Of a stretch of 64,000 nucleotides of DNA, positions 19,560 to 27,608 are shown piece after piece. The translations under genes and the position numbers were made by a program. Origin of the DNA: Lepidurus packardi (lineage: Eukaryota > Arthropoda > Branchiopoda > Notostraca > Triopsidae); the NCBI GenBank assembly GCA_023053545.1, contig JAKZAN010000165.1, forward strand, positions 1-64,000, written 5' to 3'. The notes under the pieces are model-generated. The model had not been told where the DNA came from. It saw only the letters and a program-made list of their open reading frames with translations, and searched no databases. Positions within the stretch are counted from its first letter, which is position 1. Each line of letters opens with the position of its first letter.

Positions 19560-20522
19560 CTAGTGACAGAGGTCGATGCCCGAGTCGACGATGCCGTCGC
19601 TCGTGTGGAACTCCCAGCGATAACCAACGGCCTGCAGGGTGAACTTGATCACGCCCCACTGCATGACCTTGGCCTCGGTCGTCGATCTCAGTCCACCGGA
19701 GCGATAGAGCGAGGCGCCGCCGCTGCCGACGATGAACAGGCGCACGCCGCGGGCCGCCGGCACTCCGTCCGGGTCGATGGCGGCGTGGCGTTCGTAGTGG
19801 TGGTCGTGTCCGGAGATCACCATCTCCACGCCGGCGTCCATCAGGATGCGCCAGAGGTCCCGCTCCGCCGGGCTGTCGCCGTTGGGCCCCGAACTCACGA
19901 GCGGGCGGTGGATGATCGCCGCGGCACAACGCCCGCGCGCTGCCTGCAGGTCGCTGCGCAACCAGGCGGCCTGCGCCGAGCCGGCGCTCATCGACACCTC
20001 GCTGTTCAGCGAGACGACGTGCCACGCGCCGACCTCGTACGAGTAGTAGCCGACGCCGTACGGGCCGGCACGCTCGCCGAAGTAGTCGAAATACCCCGTG
20101 GCGCCCGTCGTTTCGTAGTCGTGGTTACCCGGCGTGGGATACGTCCGTGAGCGGAAGCGGCCCCAGGTCTTGTCGTAGCACTGCTGGAACTCACTGAGGC
20201 GGCCGTGCGGATAGACGTTGTCGCCCGCGGTGAAGATGGTGCCGCCGAGCTTCTCGAGGAGCGCCGCGGTGGTGGTGGCTCCGGGGCTGGCTCCCGACGC
20301 GTCGCACTGCGCGATGTCGCCGGCTCCCACGAACACCGCCTCGGTCGCGGTCGCCCCCGGAAAGGTCGGCGGCGTCGGCCCGGTTGGCGTGCTCGACGAC
20401 GAGCCCTTGTCGCACGCGACCGAGCAGGCCAGCGCCAACGCCACGAGATACGCCCAGCCTGCTCGCGCCCGTGGAGAGCGGGACGCCGGAACTGCCGCGG
20501 AGAGGGGTTGGAGGCGGAACAT
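19560..20522 (-). CDS. Metallophosphoesterase lipoprotein (calcineurin-like / purple-acid-phosphatase-like)
   Basis: 320 residues from ATG 20522 (MFRLQPLSAAVPASRSP); ATG 20552 is an alternative that would overlap a TATGCT element. Lipobox LALACSVACDKG predicts a lipid-anchored, exported protein, followed by a Ser/Thr/Pro linker. The binuclear metal-site motifs are all present: VGAGDIAQCD, GDNVYPHG, TPGNHDYE, AIIHRPLVS and SGHDHHYER. Phosphatase acting outside the cytoplasm; substrate unknown. Intact. Confidence 0.88.
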   Translation of the reverse strand: MFRLQPLSAAVPASRSPRARAGWAYLVALALACSVACDKGSSSSTPTGPTPPTFPGATATEAVFVGAGDIAQCDASGASPGATTTAALLEKLGGTIFTAGDNVYPHGRLSEFQQCYDKTWGRFRSRTYPTPGNHDYETTGATGYFDYFGERAGPYGVGYYSYEVGAWHVVSLNSEVSMSAGSAQAAWLRSDLQAARGRCAAAIIHRPLVSSGPNGDSPAERDLWRILMDAGVEMVISGHDHHYERHAAIDPDGVPAARGVRLFIVGSGGASLYRSGGLRSTTEAKVMQWGVIKFTLQAVGYRWEFHTSDGIVDSGIDLCH

Positions 20523-20547
20523 CCGGTGAACTGTCGGGGTTGGTGCC

Positions 20548-20553
20548 AGCATA
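20548..20553 (-). promoter_or_regulatory. Candidate -10 TATGCT for metallophosphoesterase gene
   Basis: TATGCT on the minus strand 26 bases before ATG 20522 gives a plausible short leader. No good -35 is seen 17 bases upstream. Confidence 0.25.
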
Positions 20554-20643
20554 TCGCACCTCGACCGTGGCGAGGCGTCCTGCCACGTAATCGGCGCCAG
20601 ACGATCACTCACGAGACCGCTCGTGACGGTCCACTGCGGACGA

Positions 20644-20674
20644 CACCGCCGGACACGTCCGCCGGCCTACGCCG
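20644..20674. repeat. Dispersed palindrome copy 2 (accgccggacacgtccg)
   Basis: Shares 17 bases exactly with the reverse complement of the 4.91 kb palindrome, then diverges (ccgg then cctacgccgg). Located in the spacer downstream of the TolB-domain gene and upstream of the phosphatase gene. Confidence 0.5.
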
Positions 20675-20686
20675 GGGAAGGGGCGG

Positions 20687-21406
20687 TCAATGTGGCGGGG
20701 CGACGATCGCCGCCTGGACCTCCTGAACGATGACGCCGGGCAACTCCGCTTCGAGCGCCAGCACGTCGTCGAGCGTCCTGTCATACGTGGCGGCCCACAG
20801 GTGCGTGTCGGTGGAGGCATCGACCAGTTGCACCGTCAGCCGCACGCGCTGTCCCTGCCGCGTGATCGACCCTTCGAGGACGAGATCGACGCCGAGCTCG
20901 GCGGCAATTACCGGCAGCCGCTTGTCGGTGCCGCGGTACGCCATCGACGAGGTCCGCGAAATGACGCGCAGGTCGCTGCGGCGCGCGAACGCCGCGATGA
21001 CGGCTTCGGTGACGCCAGCAGACAGGGCATCGTCGCCGCCGGCCGGCGAGAAGGAGGCGAACGGCAGCACGGCGATCGATCGATGGTCGTGTCTCGGCGC
21101 CGGCGTGGAGGCCGTTGCCACCGATGGCGCCTTCTGCGCCTTCGGCGGCCGCTCCACCCCGTACGTGCGGACGACGTAGAGGCCGAGCAGCACCGTGGCG
21201 ACGGCGCCAATCACCTGCGCGAGAATGCGGCCGACGAAGGAGATCCAGGCCGCCCGCACCTTGTCGCGATGCTTGTGGCCATGAAGGCGCTCGGCGTCCT
21301 CGTCCGGATGGTGATCGAGCGGGGCGAGCCCGGGGCCGTCGGCAGGGGAACCGACTGGAGGGGCGGAGCCGTCGGACATGATCGGTGCGTCGCCGGAAGG
21401 CGACAC
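20687..21406 (-). CDS. TolB-like N-terminal domain membrane protein
   Basis: 239 residues if begun at 21406; ATG 21379 (MSDGSAPPVG) is an alternative. A basic cytoplasmic stretch is followed by one transmembrane helix (ILAQVIGAVATVLLGLYVV). After that comes a TolB-like/CsgG-like domain of the type attached to adenylate cyclases and kinases: SIAVLPFASFSP, SAGVTEAVIAAFAR, ISRTSSMAYRG, DLVLEGSITRQGQRVRLTVQLVDA, THLWAATYDR. No catalytic domain is attached. The same domain type occurs inside the two kinase-like genes at 27.6-33.4 kb. Function unknown; probably a sensor or scaffold. Confidence 0.75.
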   Translation of the reverse strand: MSPSGDAPIMSDGSAPPVGSPADGPGLAPLDHHPDEDAERLHGHKHRDKVRAAWISFVGRILAQVIGAVATVLLGLYVVRTYGVERPPKAQKAPSVATASTPAPRHDHRSIAVLPFASFSPAGGDDALSAGVTEAVIAAFARRSDLRVISRTSSMAYRGTDKRLPVIAAELGVDLVLEGSITRQGQRVRLTVQLVDASTDTHLWAATYDRTLDDVLALEAELPGVIVQEVQAAIVAPPH

Positions 21407-21423
21407 CTCCTGTGGAGGACCCG

Positions 21424-21458
21424 CGATTCGGCTCCACCCCTGCGGCGGAGCCGGATCG
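21424..21458 (-). terminator. 12-bp stem hairpin between ThuA and TolB-domain genes
   Basis: cgattcggctcc (21424-21435) pairs with ggagccggatcg (21447-21458) with one G-U pair and an 11-base loop. It lies in the spacer after the ThuA stop on the minus strand. No T-run follows, so termination is only a suggestion. Confidence 0.4.
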
Positions 21459-21537
21459 CAGCCTCTACAGTACTACCGACCGCCGCTCGACGCCACGCAT
21501 CGGGGCGGGCGCGGTCGGCCGCTTCACCGGACGTCGA

Positions 21538-22485
21538 TCACTTCGCGTCCAGCGGGTTGAGGCCGCGGGCGAAGTTGGGATCCATCGCGTTGAGATCGGC
21601 GCGGTAGCTGACCGTCGTGGCGCTCGGAAACGTCGCCGGCACCTTCTGCGTGACGGCGCCGGTGGCCACCCACTCGGTGGCGCGCTGGAGCGTGACGATG
21701 AAGCCAACGCAGCTCATGGCGTTGATGTCGTGTCCCATCACCGTGTGGAACACGCGGCCCTCGCCGAAGCGGCTGACCATGAGGATCGGCTCGTCGCGGT
21801 CGGTGCCGTTGTTGGCCGGGTCGGCGAACGCCGTCGCCAGGATCGTCATGTTGGTGCCGGGGCCGCGCAGGTGCGCGTACAGCTCGTCGCCCTGGTGCAT
21901 CCAGCTGGCCGGCAGGCCCCGCGTGATCGGGTGGTCGGCCACGCGCGTCCGCACCAGGTACGGCGTGCGGCGTCCGTGCGAGGCGCCAGGGCCCTCGGAC
22001 GGGTCGCTCACCAGCTTGTCGTTCTTGTAGTACCAGTACGGCCCCGACGCGACGGTGCGTCCCCGCCACCCACCGACGCCGATCATGTCGTTGTAGGCCT
22101 TCCAGCCGGAGAACGCGTTGTCGGCCGCGTGCACGATGGCGACGCCGCCGCCCTTCGACACGTACTGCTCGAAGGCGGTGCGGATCGGTGCGGGCCAGCG
22201 CTCGTCAGGCGCGTCGTAGTTGAAGACGACGGCCTTGTACGCGCCGAACTCCGGCACCCAGTCGGTGAGCACGCCGGTCGCCGCCGGGGCGGTGACGACG
22301 GTGACGTCGAAGCGCCCCGTCTCCTCGAGCGCCTTCTTGATCAGCGGCGTCGTGAGTTGCCACTTGTGGTACGGGCCGCCGCTCTCGCCGTCGAGCAGCA
22401 TGACCTTCACGCGCGCCGGGCCTTGTGCCACGACGCTGACGGCCATCAGTACGGTCGCCATGAAGCCGAACATGAGCTGTCGCAT
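21538..22485 (-). CDS. Secreted ThuA-domain protein (trehalose-utilisation-like)
   Basis: 315 residues; signal peptide MRQLMFGFMATVLMAVSVVAQ then a ThuA glutamine-amidotransferase-like domain: VKVMLLDGESGGPYHKW, VVFNYDAPDERW, GGGVAIVHAADNAFSGWKAYNDM, HPITRGLPASWMHQGDELYAHL, GRVFHTVMGHD. ThuA proteins take part in disaccharide use (3-keto sugars), often beside Gfo/Idh/MocA enzymes and DUF1080 proteins. It is divergent from the haem/HEAT gene with a 128-base shared upstream region, so joint regulation is plausible. Intact. Confidence 0.85.
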   Translation of the reverse strand: MRQLMFGFMATVLMAVSVVAQGPARVKVMLLDGESGGPYHKWQLTTPLIKKALEETGRFDVTVVTAPAATGVLTDWVPEFGAYKAVVFNYDAPDERWPAPIRTAFEQYVSKGGGVAIVHAADNAFSGWKAYNDMIGVGGWRGRTVASGPYWYYKNDKLVSDPSEGPGASHGRRTPYLVRTRVADHPITRGLPASWMHQGDELYAHLRGPGTNMTILATAFADPANNGTDRDEPILMVSRFGEGRVFHTVMGHDINAMSCVGFIVTLQRATEWVATGAVTQKVPATFPSATTVSYRADLNAMDPNFARGLNPLDAK

Positions 22486-22613
22486 CCGCTCTCCTGAACG
22501 TGTTGTGGACCTGTATGGTAGTCGAGCTCCGGCGACACGGCGCGTCGGCGTGCACGCACGGCGGCGCCGGGCACCCGGATCGGCACGGGATCGTGATAGA
22601 TCTGCTGGTTCCG

Positions 22614-25600
22614 ATGCGATTCCGCTGGTCCACCACCGTCGTCCTGGTCGGGTTGTCCCTGGCGTCCAGCGTGCTGTTGCGCGGCGCCCAACCCGCATCC
22701 GTCGTTCGTCCCCCCGCCACGCCCGGCGACGTCGTCTCGCTGCCGGCCGCCGAAGTCGCGCGCCTCGCCACCGAGGCACGCACCAAGGTGCCGGTCGAAC
22801 TGGCCGATGGCATCGAGCTGTCGCTGTGGGCGCCCGAGCAGCTGCTGATCGATCCGGTCGCCATCGACCTCGATCCGGACGGCACGCTGTACGTGACGAG
22901 CACCACGCGCAACAACATGCCGCTGGACATCCGCCAGCACCAGGACTGGATGGCCACCGTCCACACGCTGAAGACGATGGAGGACCTCCGCGCCTTCTAC
23001 CGCAAGACGATGGCGCCGGCCAACAGCGACAAGAACGGCTGGATCCCCGATCTCAACAAGGACGGTTCGCGAGACATCCGCGACATGCTCGAGATGAAGG
23101 AGCGGATCTATCGCATCCGCGACACCGACGGTGACGGCCGCGCCGACGAGTCGCGCCTGGTGTTCGAGGGCTTCAACGACGATCCCGCGTTCGACATCCT
23201 CGGCGGCGTCCTCTCGCACGACCGCGGGCTGATCATCGGCGGACCTCCGGGCGTGTACCGGCTGCGCGACGCCGACGGCGACGGCGTGTTCGAGCAGCGG
23301 ACGACGATCGCGGAGGGCTTCAACACCCACCCGGCGTTCGGCGGACACGGCGTCTCGGGCGTGACCGTCGGTCCCGACGGCCGGCTGTACTGGGAAGTCG
23401 GCGACATCGGTTTGCACGTCGTCGACAAGAGCGGCCGCACGTGGAGCCAGCCGAACCAGGGCGCGGTCCTGAGGTCCGAGCTCGACGGCTCGAACTTCGA
23501 GGTCTTCGCCAGCGGCATCCGCAACCTGCAGGAGTTCTCGTTCGACGATCGCGGCAACCTGATCAGCGTCGACAACGACGGCGATCACGCCGGCGAGAAG
23601 GAGCGGCTCGTCTACCTGCCGTACGGCTCCGACAGCGGATGGCGGTCCAACTGGCAGTACGGCAAGTACACCGACCCGAAGAACAACCGCTACAACGTCT
23701 GGATGAAGGAGTCGCTGTTCACGCCGCGACACGAGGGGCAGGCGGCGCACATCCTGCCGCCGATCGAGAACTGGTACGCCGGGCCGTCGGGCATGGTCTA
23801 CAACCCGGGCACCGCGCTGTCGGACGCGTGGAAGGACTTCTTCTTCGTCTCGAGCTTTCCCGGTGCCGCGCCTGGCGGTCGCGTCTACGGCTTCAGGCTT
23901 GCGCCCGACGGTGCCGGCTTCCGCAAGGCCGAGGAGAAGCTGCTGACCCGTGGCGTCCTCGTCGTCGGCATGAAGTTCGGCGCTGACGGCGCGTTGTACC
24001 TCACCGACTGGATCACCGGATGGGACTCCAAGAACAACGGCCGCCTGTGGCGCGTCGATACGCCGTCGACGACCGGCAGTGCCGTGCGCAAGGATGTCCA
24101 GGCCCTGCTGCGCGCCGACTTCACCCAGCGCACCAGCGCCGACCTCGCGCCCCTGCTCCACCACGACGACATGCGCGTGCGGCAGAAGGCGCAGTTCGAT
24201 CTCGTGCGCCGCGCCGACGTGCAGACGCTGCTGCAGGCCGCCCGTGACCGCGAGCACCTGCACGCCCGGCTGCACGGCCTGTGGGGCGTGGCGCAGCTGT
24301 CGCGCCGCGAGCCACGTCATGCCGCCGAGCTCGCCGCCTTCCTGACTGACAGCGACGGCGAGATCCGCGCGCAGGCGGCGCGGCTGATCGGCGACGTGAA
24401 GTACGCCGCGGCGGCCGATCGGCTCCTGCCGCTGCTGTCCGACGCCGAACCACGGGCACGCTTCTTCGCCACGGAGGCGCTGGGGCGACTCAGCTACGGC
24501 CCCGCCACGGCGCCGATCGTCGCGATGCTGGCGGCCAACGACGGCAAGGACCAGTGGCTGCAGCACACCGGTGCCGGCGCGCTCGCCGCGATCGGCAATG
24601 CCCCGGCGCTCGAGGCGCTGTCGACGCACGCCTCGCCCGGCGTGCGCTCCGCGGCCGTCGTCGCCCTGCGTCGCCTGCACCATGCTGGCGTCGCACGTTT
24701 CCTCGCCGACGCCGATCAGGCGATCGTCACCGACGCCGCCCGCGCCATCAACGACGATGATGGGATCGCGGCAGCGATGCCGGCCCTGGCGGCGCTGCTG
24801 CCGACGGCGCCGCCGGCCAACGAGCCGCTGGTGCGTCGCGCCATCAACGCCAACCTCCGCCTCGGCACCGCCGACGCCGTGGCGCGGCTCGAGGCCTTTG
24901 CGCGTCGCACCGACACGTCGGGCGAGTTGCGCGTCGAAGCGATCGCAACCCTGGGCGTGTGGGGCGCGCCGTCACCGATGGATCGAGTCGACGGCTTCTA
25001 CCACCGCCAGGTGACCGTGACGCCCCGCGCCACGGTCGCCGATGCCGACATCAGCGGCGGTGCACGCCTGGTACTGGCCTCGACGCAGCCGCTCGCACAA
25101 CGGCCCCGCAAGGCGGCGCCGGCGCCGGCCGCCCCGACGCGCGACGCCGCAGCCGCACGCGCCGCGGTCGAGCGGCTCGTGCAGAGCACGCAGTCGGATG
25201 CAACGGTCGATGTCGAGACGAAGGTCGCGCTGGCCGAGGCCGCGGGGCGCATCGAGGCCCGGGCGGCGGCTCCGGTCCTGCAGGCGCAGCTGGCCAGCGA
25301 TCCGTCAGTGGTCGTCAGGGCCGCGGCGCTGCGCGGCCTGCAGGCGATGAAGGCTGGCGACATGAGCGCGCTGATGCAGACCGCGCTCGCCGACAAGGAC
25401 GCCACCGTGCGGCGCGCCGCGCTGGCGCTGCTGCCCGGACTGCCGATCTCCCCGGCCGCCAAGGTCGAACACCTCGGGGCAATCATGAAGACCGGCGCCG
25501 TCAACGAGCAGCAGGGCGCGATCGAGGTGCTGGGCTCGTTGAAGTCGATCGAATCGCGGCGAATGCTGGGCGCGTACCTGGACGACCTCGACGCCGGCCG

Positions 25601-26162
25601 CCTCGCGACGGGACTCCAGATCGACCTGGTGGACGCGGTGCAGGCCGACGGGTCTCCGGCGCTGCAGAAGCGACTCGAGGCCTACCAGCGCAAGCAGCAG
25701 GCCGACGCGCTGATCAAGGCGTTCCGGGCCGCCGCGATCACCGGTGGCGACGCGCGCAAGGGTCAGCAGGTGTTCAATTTCAACCCGCTGGCCGAGTGCA
25801 CTCGGTGCCATGCACTGCGCGGCCGTGGCGCCGATGTCGGCCCGGACCTGACGCGCATCGGAACCACGCTCACGCGCGAGCAGATCTTCGAAGCGCTCAC
25901 CGAGCCGAACAAGCGCATCGCGCCAGGGTTCGGCACCGTCGGCATCTCGCTCAAGAGCGGAGAGCGCGTCGACGGCACGCTGAAGGAAGAGACCGACACG
26001 GAACTGGTCGTGGTCGCCGGGACACCGGCGGTGACGCGTCGTCTGGCGAAGGCCGACATCGCGGAACGCACCGATCCGGTGTCGGCGATGCCGCCGCTCG
26101 GCCTCATCCTCAAGCCGCGCGAGGTGCGCGATCTGGTCGAGTTCGTCAGCGGGTTGCGGTAG
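22614..26162 (+). CDS. Exported PVC-type haem-binding protein: beta-propeller, HEAT repeats and cytochrome c domain
   Basis: 1182 residues, signal peptide RFRWSTTVVLVGLSLASSVLL. Residues ~55-490 form a membrane-bound-dehydrogenase-like propeller (IDLDPDGTLYVTSTTRNN, RIRDTDGDGRADESR, GHGVSGVTVGPDGRLYW, ISVDNDGDHAGEKER, LYLTDWITGW). Residues ~500-1030 carry HEAT-like helical repeats (AQAARLIGDVKYAAAADRLL and others). Residues ~1050-1182 form a single c-type cytochrome with CTRCHALRGRGADVGPDL and a late Met (SAMPPLG) as likely axial ligand. Such proteins are found in Planctomycetes/Verrucomicrobia and Acidobacteria with sugar-oxidising genes. Likely periplasmic electron acceptor and sugar dehydrogenase-like protein. 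ATG 22614 chosen for the signal peptide. Intact. Confidence 0.88.
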   Translation: MRFRWSTTVVLVGLSLASSVLLRGAQPASVVRPPATPGDVVSLPAAEVARLATEARTKVPVELADGIELSLWAPEQLLIDPVAIDLDPDGTLYVTSTTRNNMPLDIRQHQDWMATVHTLKTMEDLRAFYRKTMAPANSDKNGWIPDLNKDGSRDIRDMLEMKERIYRIRDTDGDGRADESRLVFEGFNDDPAFDILGGVLSHDRGLIIGGPPGVYRLRDADGDGVFEQRTTIAEGFNTHPAFGGHGVSGVTVGPDGRLYWEVGDIGLHVVDKSGRTWSQPNQGAVLRSELDGSNFEVFASGIRNLQEFSFDDRGNLISVDNDGDHAGEKERLVYLPYGSDSGWRSNWQYGKYTDPKNNRYNVWMKESLFTPRHEGQAAHILPPIENWYAGPSGMVYNPGTALSDAWKDFFFVSSFPGAAPGGRVYGFRLAPDGAGFRKAEEKLLTRGVLVVGMKFGADGALYLTDWITGWDSKNNGRLWRVDTPSTTGSAVRKDVQALLRADFTQRTSADLAPLLHHDDMRVRQKAQFDLVRRADVQTLLQAARDREHLHARLHGLWGVAQLSRREPRHAAELAAFLTDSDGEIRAQAARLIGDVKYAAAADRLLPLLSDAEPRARFFATEALGRLSYGPATAPIVAMLAANDGKDQWLQHTGAGALAAIGNAPALEALSTHASPGVRSAAVVALRRLHHAGVARFLADADQAIVTDAARAINDDDGIAAAMPALAALLPTAPPANEPLVRRAINANLRLGTADAVARLEAFARRTDTSGELRVEAIATLGVWGAPSPMDRVDGFYHRQVTVTPRATVADADISGGARLVLASTQPLAQRPRKAAPAPAAPTRDAAAARAAVERLVQSTQSDATVDVETKVALAEAAGRIEARAAAPVLQAQLASDPSVVVRAAALRGLQAMKAGDMSALMQTALADKDATVRRAALALLPGLPISPAAKVEHLGAIMKTGAVNEQQGAIEVLGSLKSIESRRMLGAYLDDLDAGRLATGLQIDLVDAVQADGSPALQKRLEAYQRKQQADALIKAFRAAAITGGDARKGQQVFNFNPLAECTRCHALRGRGADVGPDLTRIGTTLTREQIFEALTEPNKRIAPGFGTVGISLKSGERVDGTLKEETDTELVVVAGTPAVTRRLAKADIAERTDPVSAMPPLGLILKPREVRDLVEFVSGLR

Positions 26163-26181
26163 GCGTCGTCCGGATGCCGAG

Positions 26182-27561
26182 GTGAGCCGCCTCCTTCTTG
26201 CCGCGAGCGCCGCCGGCGCGCTCGGCTGGGGCATCCGCGGCCAGTACGGCCACGAGACCGGCGCGATGATCGCCGGTCTCCTCGTCTCGCTGGTGATCGT
26301 GCTGGCGCTGCGCCCGGGCGTGCCGGCGGCCTTCGCGATGCGCGCCGTTGCGTTCGGCACGATCGGCGTCGGCTTCGGCGGCGCCATGACCTACGGCCAG
26401 ACCATCGGCCTGACGCAGGATGCAGCGCTGATCGGTCGGCTCGACGCACTGCGCTGGGGTCTGCTCGGCTTGTCGATCAAGGGCGGTCTCTGGATCGGCT
26501 TCTTCGGCGCGTGTCTCGGCATGGGCCTGTCGGGCGTGCGGTATCGGTCGCGCGAGCTGTGCGTCCTCGTACTGGCCCTGGTCGGTGTCGCCATCGCCGG
26601 CACATGGCTGCTCAACGAGCCCTACGCGCCGAGTGAGCGCCTGCTCCCCCGCCTGTACTTCTCCGCGAGCTGGTACTGGCGGCCGGACGCGCCCACCCTC
26701 TCACCACGACGCGAGGTCTGGGGTGGCTTGCTGTGCGCGCTCGTCGTGCTCGGCACGTACCTGCGCGGCGTGCGGGGCGATCGCCTCGCGCTCCGTCTGC
26801 TCGGATGGGGTGTCCTCGGTGGCGCCGTCGGCTTTCCGCTCGGACAGTCCCTGCAGGCCTGGCACGCATGGCATCCCGACGTCTTCACCCGCGGTGTGTG
26901 GGTGACCCTCGATCCCCACGTCAACTGGTGGAACACGATGGAGACGACGTTCGGCGCAGTGATGGGGCTGTGCGTCGCACTCGGCGCGTGGCGCAACCGC
27001 GAGGCCATCGCGGCGCCTCCCACGTGGCCGCCGGATGACGCGCCCCGGCTGTCCTCCCCGCTCGAGTGGGTAGGCCTGGCCCTGCACGTGTCGCTGTTGC
27101 TGCTCGCCGAGTTCGGCGACGTGGCGGTGCTCGGGCGCTACGCCGACGTGTCGCTGCTGATGGGCGTGCTGCCACTGGCGCTGGCCGCCGAGGGACGGTG
27201 GTCACCGGCGGTGATCGCACTGCCCGTGACGCTGCTGCCGATCGCCGGCAAGACGCTGCGCCGACTCGTCTACCAACAGCACACGACCGCTCCGTTGGTC
27301 GGCTGGCTCGTCTACGCCCTCATCCCGCTGGCGCTTGCGTGTGCGACGGCGTGGTGGATCGTGCACCGCCAGACGTCGCAGAAGGACGGCCACGCGGTGC
27401 GGCTCGCCCTGCTGCTCGCGACGTGGACCTACGTGAGCCTCAACTTCGCGTTCTTCGACTGGCCCTGGCCGTGGCAGCCCTGGACGGCGAGGACGCTGCA
27501 CGCGCTGGTGTTCTTCGGCTGTGCGCTGCTGTTGACGAGGCACGCGGTGGCCGAAGAGTAG
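26182..27561 (+). CDS. Polytopic membrane protein of unknown function
   Basis: 459 residues from GTG 26182 (MSRLLLAASAAGALGWGIRGQYGHETG), 19 bases after the haem/HEAT gene and so probably in its transcript. About eleven to twelve hydrophobic segments alternate with short loops. Conserved-looking polar features in the membrane include WGIRGQYGHETGAM, GAMTYGQTIGLTQD and VNWWNTMETTFGAVMG. I do not recognise the family with certainty. By context it may move substrate or electrons for the haem protein. Intact. Confidence 0.7.
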   Translation: MSRLLLAASAAGALGWGIRGQYGHETGAMIAGLLVSLVIVLALRPGVPAAFAMRAVAFGTIGVGFGGAMTYGQTIGLTQDAALIGRLDALRWGLLGLSIKGGLWIGFFGACLGMGLSGVRYRSRELCVLVLALVGVAIAGTWLLNEPYAPSERLLPRLYFSASWYWRPDAPTLSPRREVWGGLLCALVVLGTYLRGVRGDRLALRLLGWGVLGGAVGFPLGQSLQAWHAWHPDVFTRGVWVTLDPHVNWWNTMETTFGAVMGLCVALGAWRNREAIAAPPTWPPDDAPRLSSPLEWVGLALHVSLLLLAEFGDVAVLGRYADVSLLMGVLPLALAAEGRWSPAVIALPVTLLPIAGKTLRRLVYQQHTTAPLVGWLVYALIPLALACATAWWIVHRQTSQKDGHAVRLALLLATWTYVSLNFAFFDWPWPWQPWTARTLHALVFFGCALLLTRHAVAEE

Positions 27562-27572
27562 CGGCAGCGGCA

Positions 27573-27593
27573 GCCGGGAGCCGGGCACCGGGG
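27573..27593. repeat. Short gccggga-type heptamer repeat
   Basis: gccggga, gccgggc, accgggg in tandem (three 7-base units) in the 47-base spacer between the convergent membrane protein and pseudokinase genes. Confidence 0.5.
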
Positions 27594-27608
27594 CACGACG
27601 ACGACATG

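Noticed and set aside
22446-24683. 745-residue minus-strand open frame
   Set aside because: Lies opposite the haem/HEAT gene, which has clear motifs; the minus-strand protein has none.
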